A stretch of 22,361 nt of DNA from positions 1 through 22,361 of the forward strand of contig DAOVAK010000004.1 of NCBI GenBank assembly GCA_030671095.1. Direction: 5' to 3'. Of the stretch, positions 7,652-14,959 are shown piece by piece. The stretch's first letter is position 1. Each line of letters starts with the position of its first letter. The notes below the pieces were generated by a model that was given only the letters and a program-made list of their open reading frames with translations, was not told the origin of the DNA and did no database searches. The position numbers and the translations under genes are program-made. This DNA is from Deltaproteobacteria bacterium (GTDB lineage Bacteria > Desulfobacterota > DSM-4660 > Desulfatiglandales > HGW-15).

Positions 7652-7801
7652 ATGAGGACAACTTTATTGTTGGTTGAACAAAAGGGGAAGCAAGCTTTGG
7701 AACTTGTCGACAGAGCGTATGTGATGGAAGTGGGTCGAATCATAGCAGAGGGATCGACCGAAAACACAATGCATGATAGGAAATCGTTGCGGTCTATTTA
7801 G
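7652..7801 (+). pseudogene. 3' remnant of a livF-type branched-chain amino acid ABC transporter ATPase
   Basis: A 49-codon reading frame gives MRTTLLLVEQ, then ALELVDRAYVMEVGRIIAEG, which matches the C-terminal end of LivF (typically TILLVEQN...AL.LADR.YVLE.G.I...G). The H-loop and everything before it, including Walker A, signature and Walker B, are absent, and the last 13 codons have drifted. It starts 14 bases after the RpiR stop. It cannot be a working ATPase. It shows that a liv-type transporter operon once lay here and was removed by deletion. The alternative, a new small protein, is less likely given the tight match over about 35 residues. Confidence 0.72.
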
Positions 7802-7902
7802 GTGTTTAAGATCTTGGTCCTTCACTGGAACATTAAGGCCGAAGCAAGGTGCCAAAGTAGAATAATTCCCAGTAGTCCATATATTTTATAAGGTGAATCA
7901 AG

Positions 7903-9195
7903 ATGGCGAGCATGAGTAAAAAGGAAGGGGAAGTAATGGATGGTTCAAAAGCACTTTCCGGTATAAGGGTGTTGGAGTATTCTCAGTTTGTCAGCGGACC
8001 TTATTGTGCAAAGTTGATGGCTAATTTTGGGGCGGAGGTCATCAAGGTTGAGCCCCTTGAAGGCGATCAGGCGCGGACCTGTCCACCCTTCTTTCAGGAC
8101 ATCCCGGACAAGGAGATGAGCGGTCTCTTTCTCTACCTGAATACAAATAAGCTGGGTGTCACTCTTAATATTGATACGGAGATGGGGAGGCGCATCTTCC
8201 GAAATCTGGCGAAGCAGGCAGATATTCTGATCGAGAGCCATCCTCCAGGAAGAATGAAAGAGTACGGCGTCGACTACGAGACTCTAAAACGGGACAATCC
8301 GGGTTTGATCATGACCTCCGTAACCCCTTTTGGGCAGAGTGGTCCTTACCGTCAGTATAAATCCTATCCATTGAACACCTTTCATGCGGGGGGGGAGGGG
8401 TTTTGCCTTCCGGGGGGCATTGGTTATCAGCTCAACCCGGACCGGGAGCCTGTCAAGGCAGGCGGACATCTTGGTGAGTGCGACGCGGGAGTGGTGGCGG
8501 CCATGGTTTCTTTGGCTGCCTACTTGAAGAAAGAACAGACCGGCGAGGGGAGATGGATCGATCTTTCCCAACAGGAAGTTCTTCTCTCCTTGATGTGTAC
8601 GGAATTGGGCAGGTTTTCGGATGGCTGGATAGAACGGAGGGGCACGCGCTGGTTTCCGATCGCGGGTCTGATGCAGTGTAAAGATGGTTTTGTGCAGGTG
8701 ATGCCGTTTGAGAGGCATATGTGGAAGGGGTTCATGGACCTTCTTGGCAATCCTTCTTGGTCAAAGGAGGAGGACTACGATTTTGCTAACGTTTATGGTC
8801 GTCCTGTCAAGGGGCAGGGGATCACTGGGGTCAAGGACCGGGCGCAGATCCAGGAGGAGGTGAATAGCATTTTAGCGGAATGGGTGCTTCGCTATACGAA
8901 GGAGGAGATATACTACGGCGCCCAGCAAAGGGGATCGGCCGTTGGGATGGTCAGTACGACGGAGGACTTACTGAAGTCGAAGCAACTGCGGGCGAGAGAG
9001 TTTTTTGTTGAAATTGAGCACTCGAGGGCAGGGAAACATTTTTATCCGGGTGCTCCATTTAAGATGTCGCTCACCCCTCCCCAGATCAAGCGACCTGCAC
9101 CTTTGCTTGGTGAGCACAACGAGGAGATCTACTCGGGGCGTCTGGGTTTTAGCAGAGGACAAATTTTGCAGTTAAGAGAGGCTAGCGTGATATGA
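7903..9195 (+). CDS. Class III CoA-transferase (CaiB/BaiF family), first paralogue
   Basis: Class III transferases move CoA between acids through an aspartyl-CoA anhydride, working as interlocked dimers. This 430-residue copy has the N-terminal signature LSGIRVLEYSQFVSGPYC (18-35), FGAEVIKVEPLEGD (42-55), the TPFGQSGPY motif at 141-149, and D194 in GECDAGVVAAM as the predicted catalytic aspartate, followed by TGEGRWIDLSQQE. The C-terminal PLLGEHNEEI is also typical. ATG 7903 follows AAGGTG at 7 bases; ATG 7936, behind AAGGGGAAG, is an alternative that would remove 11 residues. The next paralogue overlaps its stop by four bases, so the two are translationally coupled and may form a heteromer or act in sequence. 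Confidence 0.88.
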   Translation: MASMSKKEGEVMDGSKALSGIRVLEYSQFVSGPYCAKLMANFGAEVIKVEPLEGDQARTCPPFFQDIPDKEMSGLFLYLNTNKLGVTLNIDTEMGRRIFRNLAKQADILIESHPPGRMKEYGVDYETLKRDNPGLIMTSVTPFGQSGPYRQYKSYPLNTFHAGGEGFCLPGGIGYQLNPDREPVKAGGHLGECDAGVVAAMVSLAAYLKKEQTGEGRWIDLSQQEVLLSLMCTELGRFSDGWIERRGTRWFPIAGLMQCKDGFVQVMPFERHMWKGFMDLLGNPSWSKEEDYDFANVYGRPVKGQGITGVKDRAQIQEEVNSILAEWVLRYTKEEIYYGAQQRGSAVGMVSTTEDLLKSKQLRAREFFVEIEHSRAGKHFYPGAPFKMSLTPPQIKRPAPLLGEHNEEIYSGRLGFSRGQILQLREASVI

Positions 9196-10382
9196 AATCA
9201 TCTGAGGGTCACGGTCTTTTGAGCGGCATAAGGGTCGTTGATTTTACGACCAACCTTGCGGGTCCGTATGCGACCCGTTTTCTCGGGATGTTAGGGGCAG
9301 AGGTCATACGAATCGAGCACGGGAAGCGTCTCGATGTTCTGAGGAGGCGAAGCGAGAGCGATTTTAACGCTACGAATCTTGGAAAGATGAGCATCACGCT
9401 CGACCTTAAGTCCGAAAAGGGCCTCGAACTTGCGAAGAAGCTGATCAAAATCTCTGACGTCGTGGTGGAGTCATTTCGGCCGGGCGTGATGGCGGAATTG
9501 GGTTTGGGCTATGGGGAGGTTCGGGAGGTAAAGCCTGAGGTTCTCATGGTTTCTCTTTCGGGTTTTGGAGCCACCGGGCCGGAGCGGAATTTTGCCAGCT
9601 GGGCTTCTATCTTTGCTGCAATGAGCGGGGTTTCGTACATTACGGGATACCCAGACAGCATTGCGACGGAGTTTCGTGGGTCCTTTGATACGAGGGCCGG
9701 TCAGATGGTTGCATTGGCCGTGATGATCGGACTGGTTCATTGTCGAAGGACGGGGCTTGGGCAGCATATTGATATCTCCGCCATTGAGTCTCAGATCTGT
9801 TCGATCGGCGAGGTAGTGATGGATTATACGATGAATGGGAGAATCTGCGAGAGGGCGGGGAACCATCATCCTTATATGGCTCCTCACAATGCCTACCGGT
9901 GTCTAGGCGAGGACTGTTGGGTCAGTATCGCGGTGGGGGATGATGCGGAGTGGCATGCCCTCTGTGATGCCATGGGAAAGCCTGAGCTTTCGAGGGAGGA
10001 AAGGTTTAAAGATCTTCTGTCTCGCTGGGAGAACCAGGAGGCTCTTGACGAAATCATCACCTCCTGGACCTCCGATCGCACGGACTATGAAGTGATGGAG
10101 ATTCTGCAGAAGGTCGGAGTGGCCGCGATGCCTGTGTTGAGTGCGTCGGAGATATTCAGTGACCCCCATCTCCAGGAGCGGAGATTCGCCCAGGAGGTTG
10201 AGCATCCTCAAATCGGCAAGCGTTTGGTCTTTGGCCCCCCCTGGAAGATATCCGCCGATAGCTCTTACACCCTCACACGTGGTCCACTGGTGGGCGAGCA
10301 TAATGATTATGTGTATTGTGATCTTTTAGGACTTACGCGAGAGGAGGTATCGCGTCTCGTTGACGAAAAAGTCATCAGTTAG
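9192..10382 (+). CDS. Class III CoA-transferase (CaiB/BaiF family), second paralogue
   Basis: The 396-residue protein shares the fold and motifs of its neighbour but differs widely in sequence: LLSGIRVVDFTTNLAGPYA (9-27), LGAEVIRIEHG (34-44), LSGFGATGPE (122-131), and D166 in GSFDTRAGQMV as the predicted catalytic aspartate, then TGLGQHIDIS. PLVGEHNDYV closes the C-terminal domain. The start ATG shares ATGA with the stop of the preceding gene, with AGAGAGG upstream. At the position where racemase-type relatives have a histidine (GxHD) this protein has SWASIF, so it is more likely a transferase than a racemase. A gap of 72 bases separates it from the third copy. Confidence 0.88.
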   Translation: MKSSEGHGLLSGIRVVDFTTNLAGPYATRFLGMLGAEVIRIEHGKRLDVLRRRSESDFNATNLGKMSITLDLKSEKGLELAKKLIKISDVVVESFRPGVMAELGLGYGEVREVKPEVLMVSLSGFGATGPERNFASWASIFAAMSGVSYITGYPDSIATEFRGSFDTRAGQMVALAVMIGLVHCRRTGLGQHIDISAIESQICSIGEVVMDYTMNGRICERAGNHHPYMAPHNAYRCLGEDCWVSIAVGDDAEWHALCDAMGKPELSREERFKDLLSRWENQEALDEIITSWTSDRTDYEVMEILQKVGVAAMPVLSASEIFSDPHLQERRFAQEVEHPQIGKRLVFGPPWKISADSSYTLTRGPLVGEHNDYVYCDLLGLTREEVSRLVDEKVIS

Positions 10383-10454
10383 CTTCCGTGGGTTGTTGTT
10401 TGGTTTCATCTTTGGGTAGGCGATCGGTATCCCCGTTATCGAAATTTCCTGTGG

Positions 10455-11636
10455 ATGTTGAAGGTGAGTGACATGGGACCCTGCCAGGGTGTAAGAGTCA
10501 TTGATTTAACACGCTATCTTCCTGGAAGATTTTGCACGTTAATGCTTGCCGACTTAGGGGCAGAAGTGATTACCGTGGAGCCGCCTAGAGTCCCGTCGGC
10601 GAAAATGAAGCCGATTGGTCGAGATACAGGTGCTCGGTATCTTGCGATTAATCGAAGCAAGAAGAGCATGGGTCTTGACCTGAATAAGGAAGAAGGCAGG
10701 GCCATTTTGTACGAACTCATTCGCAAGGCAGATGTCTTTGTGGAGGGTTCTCGTCCCGGAGTGGCTGAACGCTTGAAGATTGATTATCCTGTTGCTAAAG
10801 AACTTAACCCCAAAATCGTTTATTGCTCAATATCGAGTTTCGGACAGAATGGGCCTTACAGAGACCGTCCCAGCCATGATCTCAGTTGCCTCGGGCTTGC
10901 CGGAATGGTGGATATGGGAGAGGCCCCGTTGCTCCCTAAAAACCTTATTGTGAGCGATACCATTGGTGCACTCATGGCAACGATCGGGATTTTGTCCGGT
11001 CTTTTTGAAGCCCAAAGATCAGGCAAGGGGCAATATGTTGATCTGTCTATGCTAGACGCCCTGGTGAGCTGTCTCAATATCAAGGCGATGCGATATCTCC
11101 TCAGTACGGTGAATTCTGACAAGGAAGAGGACGACTTCACTTCCTTCGGCTATCCTTTCTACAATGTCTACAAGGCGAAAGATGGGGGATATGTCACCGT
11201 TGCCGCTGTAGAAAGACACTTTTGGAGAAACATTTGTGCTCTGATGGGCAGGGAAGATTTTGTTCAACACCAGTTTGATAAAGGGGAAAAGCGGAGAAAG
11301 ATCTTTGATCATTTCCGGAGGACCTTTATGACGAAGGATCGCGATGAATGGGTTGGCATTTTATACCGCTCAGACGTTCCGTGCGGTCCGGTTAATTCTC
11401 TGGAGGAAGTTTTTCGGGATCCTCAAATCAACCATCGCAGGATGGTTGTAGAATCTTTTCATTCTGTATTAGGGAGAATACGACAGCTGGGTACCCCGAT
11501 CAAGTTTTCTGGGACTCCTTACGAGGCTCAATCCCCTGCGCCGATCTATGGAATGCATACGGTTGAGATCTTGGAAGACTTGGGCTATTCAAAGGAACGA
11601 ATTGGAAAGTTGCGCGGAGACGGAATCATAGAGTAA
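10455..11636 (+). CDS. CaiB/BaiF family protein, alpha-methylacyl-CoA racemase-like
   Basis: This third paralogue, 393 residues, has the family core: CQGVRVIDLTRYLPGRFC (10-27), LGAEVITVEPP, SISSFGQNGPYRDRPSHD, and D168 in IVSDTIGALMATIGI followed by SGKGQYVDLSMLD. It differs from the two before it in keeping all three residues used by alpha-methylacyl-CoA racemases: H141 in SHD, D168, and a glutamate in VAAVERHFW (compare GAIEPQFY in the mycobacterial enzyme). It may therefore invert the alpha-carbon of a 2-methylacyl-CoA rather than transfer CoA; several true transferases also share these residues, so this is a lead only. ATG 10455 has a weak site; ATG 10473, behind AAGGTGAG, is a good alternative start. 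Confidence 0.82.
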   Translation: MLKVSDMGPCQGVRVIDLTRYLPGRFCTLMLADLGAEVITVEPPRVPSAKMKPIGRDTGARYLAINRSKKSMGLDLNKEEGRAILYELIRKADVFVEGSRPGVAERLKIDYPVAKELNPKIVYCSISSFGQNGPYRDRPSHDLSCLGLAGMVDMGEAPLLPKNLIVSDTIGALMATIGILSGLFEAQRSGKGQYVDLSMLDALVSCLNIKAMRYLLSTVNSDKEEDDFTSFGYPFYNVYKAKDGGYVTVAAVERHFWRNICALMGREDFVQHQFDKGEKRRKIFDHFRRTFMTKDRDEWVGILYRSDVPCGPVNSLEEVFRDPQINHRRMVVESFHSVLGRIRQLGTPIKFSGTPYEAQSPAPIYGMHTVEILEDLGYSKERIGKLRGDGIIE

Positions 11637-11821
11637 TTTCGTGCCATTGTCGGATCACACGATGGTTAGCCCTTACTGCCGAAGTAAGACGTTGCTGTCG
11701 GCAATCGAGGGAGCGGCGCTTCAGGGAAGCTATTGCTGCTCGACCAGGTTGATTTCAAACAAGTGAGGCCACAGTTTACCTGTGACAAAGAGTCGGTAAT
11801 TCACAATGTCATACCTCAATT

Positions 11822-12457
11822 TTGCACCGCATAGGGCTCTTGAAAAATAAAAAACCATCTGGGAATCCTGAAGACGACAAATACACCTATAGGATCTTCT
11901 GTACGAATCTTGCCGGCAAGGCTCATCGGAATAATGCCGAATACGACAAACGCACCGATGCCGAGAATCTTGTCGGCGAAGCCAAGCGCGAAGGCATGCA
12001 TATGATCCCTTCGGCCAAGTTCAAAAACAATTACGCCTTTTTCCAGACCGTGGTGCTGGCCTACAACATCTGGCGATACATGAAAATGCGCGCTCGGTGC
12101 AGCCTATCTGCCGATGCAGTTCAAAAGGGGAGCACTATAAAGGGCATCGTGACCAACACGGTTTGCATCGCTCGACTGAAGCTGTTGTTTATCGCCGCCA
12201 AGGTGGTCAAAGATTCCAACCGGGACAAGGTCAAGTATTCGATCCACGACAGCCGAACACCGGAGATGCTTTCCTTTCTCCATCATTTAGACAAACGGTG
12301 CGTTCAACTAAAACCTGGCTTGAATCGGGTCACTGGCCCCAGCGATTTACGCTACCGGCCTGAGAAAGAATTTTCTTGCACGAATAAAATGAAAAGCGAA
12401 ATCATTATCTTAAAGGCGCCCTATAACTGCTTGAACGGCAATAACAGTCCCCGATGA
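11822..12457 (+). pseudogene. IS1380-type transposase, 3' remnant
   Basis: Residues from YTYRIFCTNLAGKAH through EYDKRTDAENLVGEAKREG, IPSAKFKNNYAFFQ and AYNIWRYMKM to IARLKLLFIAAKVVKDSNRD and KYSIHDSRTPEML match the C-terminal third of IS1380-family transposases, with the catalytic E in AENLVGEAK. The N-terminal two thirds with the other catalytic residues are missing, the TTG at 11822 is only the first in-frame start-like codon, and after about 12296 the frame runs on into unrelated sequence. The stretch 11637-11821 before it and 12297-12550 after it hold no gene I recognise. A dead fragment separating the CoA-transferase array from the next gene. Confidence 0.75.
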
Positions 12458-12551
12458 AACTCTGCCGGTTACTCGTCGCGGTCACTGGCATTGGAAGAAG
12501 AATTGCAGCCTATCGTTCATAGAGGCGAATTGCGTGCAAAATCCAGGTATT

Positions 12552-12602
12552 AAAAGGAGGTAATCTACTGAGGGAATGCCAAGAGGTAAATAGGAGGTAA
12601 AA
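12552..12602 (+). promoter_or_regulatory. Two tandem Shine-Dalgarno sites before the SDR-like gene
   Basis: AAAAGGAGGTAA at 12552-12563 and AGGAGGTAA at 12592-12600 are both near-perfect. The second serves the GTG start at 12603. The first has no ATG, GTG or TTG at normal spacing; the nearest ATG (12576) would give the five-residue frame MPRGK, ending inside the second site. A lost start codon, a leader peptide or a duplicated site are all possible. Confidence 0.5.
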
Positions 12603-13700
12603 GTGAAAGCACTAGTTGTCGGTGGGACTGGTCCTTCCGGACCCTATATTGTGGATGGATTATTAGAGAGAGGTTATGAGGTGACCATCCTTCACCGGGG
12701 CACCCATGAGGTCGAGTTTTCCGGCCCTGTGGAGCACCTGCATGGCGACCCTCATTTTGTGGAGACGCTGGAGGAGACCCTGGGCTCGCGCACCTTCGAC
12801 CTTGTCGTATGCACCTATGGGCGGCTGAAGCTAGTGGCCCAGGTGATGAAGGGACGGACACCGCGGTTCATAGCTATCGGCGGTTCAGGGCACTTCCGGG
12901 TTTTACAGAACCCGCCGCGAGGGCCGGTGGGAATTCCCGTACCGATACCAGCCGAGGCTCCCCTCATTGATGACCCGGACGTCCACCATGGTCACTATAT
13001 GATGGCCATCACCGAGCAGGCAGTTATGAAAATACACAATGAGGGGCACTACAATGCCACCATGTTCCGCTACCCCATGTGCTATGGTCCCAGGCAACAT
13101 TCGTTTTGGAGCATAATAAAGCGGATTCAGGACGGGAGGAAGCAACTTATTCTCCCTGATGGCGGCTTGACTTTGCAGACTAGGCTGTATATGGAGAATG
13201 CGGCCCATGCCGTGCTGCTGGGGGTGGACAAACATGAGGAGTCCAGGGGACAGATATATAATGTGACGGACGAGAAGGTGATAACAATCAGGGAGCAGAT
13301 AGAGCTGGTATCCCAGGTAATGAATCATGAGTGGGAGTTCATCAGTATGCCCGGCAGGCTGGCCAGGCCCAGCCGCCCCTACGCTTCAGGGCTCTATCAT
13401 GTGGTCCTGGACATCAGCAAACTCAAAAACGAACTGGGGTACCGGGATCTGGTTCCTCTGGAGGAAGGTATCAGGCGGACGGTGAACTGGGAGCTGGCCA
13501 ACCCTCCTGTGCCCGGAGAGGTAGGGTTACGAGGTACAAGGGACCCCTTTGACTATGAGACCGAAGACCGGTTTATCGAGGAACAGAAGCAAGCCGAGGC
13601 TCGTATCATGCAGATACCTATGCCTGAACGGGCACCACGTCACCATGCTATGCCTCACCCCAAGACGCCCGGGCAGCTGAAAGATGAGATGGGCCGCTGA
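12603..13700 (+). CDS. NAD(P)-binding extended SDR / epimerase-dehydratase-like protein
   Basis: The 365-residue protein starts with a Rossmann nucleotide site, ALVVGGTGPSGPYIVDGLL (3-21), with an acidic or basic switch region at LHRGTHE. The rest follows the extended short-chain dehydrogenase plan: FDLVVCTYG (65-73), FIAIGGSG (89-96), FRYPMCYGPRQ (155-165), DGGLTLQTRLYMENAAHAVL, GQIYNVTDE. The active-site Y-x3-K is not kept: HYMMAITEQ has Y132 but I136 where lysine is expected. It may be an NAD(P)-binding epimerase-like protein with another mechanism, or a non-catalytic sensor. The start is GTG behind a strong AGGAGGTAA. It stands alone between a dead transposase and a gene scar. Substrate unknown. 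Confidence 0.75.
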   Translation: MKALVVGGTGPSGPYIVDGLLERGYEVTILHRGTHEVEFSGPVEHLHGDPHFVETLEETLGSRTFDLVVCTYGRLKLVAQVMKGRTPRFIAIGGSGHFRVLQNPPRGPVGIPVPIPAEAPLIDDPDVHHGHYMMAITEQAVMKIHNEGHYNATMFRYPMCYGPRQHSFWSIIKRIQDGRKQLILPDGGLTLQTRLYMENAAHAVLLGVDKHEESRGQIYNVTDEKVITIREQIELVSQVMNHEWEFISMPGRLARPSRPYASGLYHVVLDISKLKNELGYRDLVPLEEGIRRTVNWELANPPVPGEVGLRGTRDPFDYETEDRFIEEQKQAEARIMQIPMPERAPRHHAMPHPKTPGQLKDEMGR

Positions 13701-14017
13701 ATTAGCGTATAAGCCGAGGAAAGTGAAGCGGTCAGGTGGTCTTGACACGAGCCGCTTTGAAGATAGCCTGCACTGCTGAATAGCCCATAAATAATCTTGA
13801 TTTTTGGTCTGAATGTACGTCATTTACGGGACGTACTTAACTTATTGATCCCTGAGAAGTAACTCTTGTTTTGTATCTAGGATTACGTTAGATGCGGTCA
13901 TGTATAAGAAAACAAGCCACTTCCGGTTAGCGCCAGCCAGATAGGAGCACTCCCCAAGAAGACCACCACGACGCGCTGCCAACCTCCTCTCCGCCCGGGT
14001 ACCTTGGCTTGTCCCGG
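13701..14017. other. Gene-free stretch between the SDR-like gene and the aldehyde oxidoreductase scar
   Basis: About 317 bases with no credible coding frame on either strand. It contains AAGCGG...CCGCTT near 13730-13760 and a perfect 7-bp inverted repeat at 13815-13836. On the minus strand, just past the oxidoreductase stop, an AGGAGG sequence is followed only by short frames that match nothing I know. It is likely decayed sequence left by the rearrangement next to it. Confidence 0.45.
13815..13836 (+). terminator. Possible terminator hairpin downstream of the SDR-like gene
   Basis: GTACGTC (13815-13821) and GACGTAC (13830-13836) pair exactly around an 8-base loop and are followed by TTAACTTATT. 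It lies 115 bases past the stop. The T-tract is poor, so an element end or a protein-binding palindrome is equally possible. Confidence 0.35.
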
Positions 14018-14440
14018 CTAATCCCAGAGGTCCGTGGCCACGTCTTCGAGACCCAAGTCGACAAGGGCCTTCCCGGAGGGCTTGCCCGTCTTGAGATCCC
14101 AGACCATGGTTTCGTAGTAATCGCGCACCATCGGCTTGATTCGCACGGTGCTACCTCGGGCCCCTCCATCCGGCGGCGGGTCGTCGGTGTAGCGATAGGG
14201 CAGCATATCATCTGACGGCACGAGCCCGTGCCGCAGGTTGAAGCCTCACCTTAGGTTCAACAGCCGCAGCGCCTCGCGGCGCAAATCGGCAGCCGTGTAC
14301 TTTTCGCCGGTGGCAACGGATAGGGTCTCGGCCATCAAATCGAAGCTCACGCCCATGGTTCCGAAAGAGCAGACGCCCAGGGTATTGACCAGGCAGCGGT
14401 TCACCTGTCCCTCTTTGACCGGCTGCGCCTCGACCTCTCT
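14018..14440 (-). pseudogene. C-terminal fragment of an aldehyde:ferredoxin oxidoreductase, with an internal stop
   Basis: Tungsten/molybdopterin aldehyde:ferredoxin oxidoreductases oxidise aldehydes to acids and reduce ferredoxin. The minus strand here encodes their C-terminal part: VNTLGVCSFGTMG with the cysteine that ligates the 4Fe-4S cluster in the family's (D/N)xLGxC motif, then ETLSVATGEKYTAADL, LRLLNLR, a TGA at 14246-14248, GFNLRHGLVPSDDMLPYRY, DPPPDGGARG, and YYETMVWDLKTGKPS to LEDVATDLWD before TAG at 14018. Only about 135 of the usual 600 residues remain; cofactor and substrate residues upstream are missing because the frame is joined to a transposase fragment. Not functional. It indicates that the ancestor had tungsten-dependent aldehyde metabolism at this locus. 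Confidence 0.8.
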
Positions 14441-14873
14441 TTCCCGACTTGGGGGCACCGAAGTAGGTATCGTCCATCTCAACGATCCCGGCCAGCTTAT
14501 AGTACGCATCTCGCTCTGCCGTGGCCTTTCGGATCTTGTGACCCATGATCCAGACCGTCCGGTAGCCTTTGATATCCAACATCCTCTGAAGAGAGAGCAT
14601 AGAAATGCGCTCTTCTGGCGGCCCATCAGGAAGATCATCCAGAAGCACTTCCTCAGGGGGGTCCTGGTCTTATGAAAGATGGTTCCCGCGGTAAGAGAGG
14701 CCTGGTACTTACAGGACTTGCATTGATAGAGGTGGCGAGTACTGTGAAACGAGACATAGGTATTGGCATCGGTATCCCTCAGGCCAGCGGAGCTGGAAGA
14801 GGTGATTCTGGCACGCCTTTTCCGTCGCAAACTTTCTTTGAAACTCGATCAGGCTCATGGGTTTCTGTTGCAT
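14414..14873 (-). pseudogene. IS1595-type transposase fragment with at least two frameshifts
   Basis: Reading three minus-strand frames in turn recovers an IS1595-family N-terminal half. From ATG 14873: MSLIEFQRKFATEKACQNHL and LRWPEGYRC; after a shift near 14760: YQCKSCKYQASLTAGTIFHK (half of the zinc-ribbon and the typical SLTAGT-F-K-TR-PL), then WMIFLMGRQKS; after a second shift near 14600: MLSLQRMLDIKGYRTVWIMG, HKIRKA, then KLAGIVEMDDTYFGAPKSGK with the first catalytic acidic residues, and KRGRGAAG. Homology ends near 14414, exactly where oxidoreductase coding begins, so the rest of the transposase (remaining catalytic D and N/E) was deleted. AAGGAG lies 8 bases before the ATG. Confidence 0.78.
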
Positions 14874-14897
14874 TGCAATAGCTCCTTTTTGTTAATA

Positions 14898-14930
14898 ATT
14901 ATAGCATATTAACTGAGCTAAAGCTATAAT
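14898..14930 (-). promoter_or_regulatory. Inverted repeat with extended -10 promoter for the IS1595-type transposase
   Basis: ATTATAGC at 14898-14905 is the exact reverse complement of GCTATAAT at 14923-14930. Read on the minus strand, the lower arm gives TGCTATAAT, a full extended -10 (TGnTATAAT) ending at 14898, about 25 bases before the transposase ATG. No clear -35 is present. The repeat may also be the outer end of the element. Confidence 0.4.
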
Positions 14931-14959
14931 CAATTATGGAATTATTGCAGGTCTGATGT

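Noticed and set aside
13900..14017. A MoaD/ThiS-like gene after the aldehyde oxidoreductase tail on the minus strand
   Set aside because: An AGGAGG is present and such genes often follow the oxidoreductase, but none of the short frames shows the ubiquitin-like pattern or a terminal GG.
14238..14675. A 145-codon plus-strand frame across the gene scar
   Set aside because: The opposite strand reads as recognisable transposase and oxidoreductase sequence, so this is an antisense shadow.
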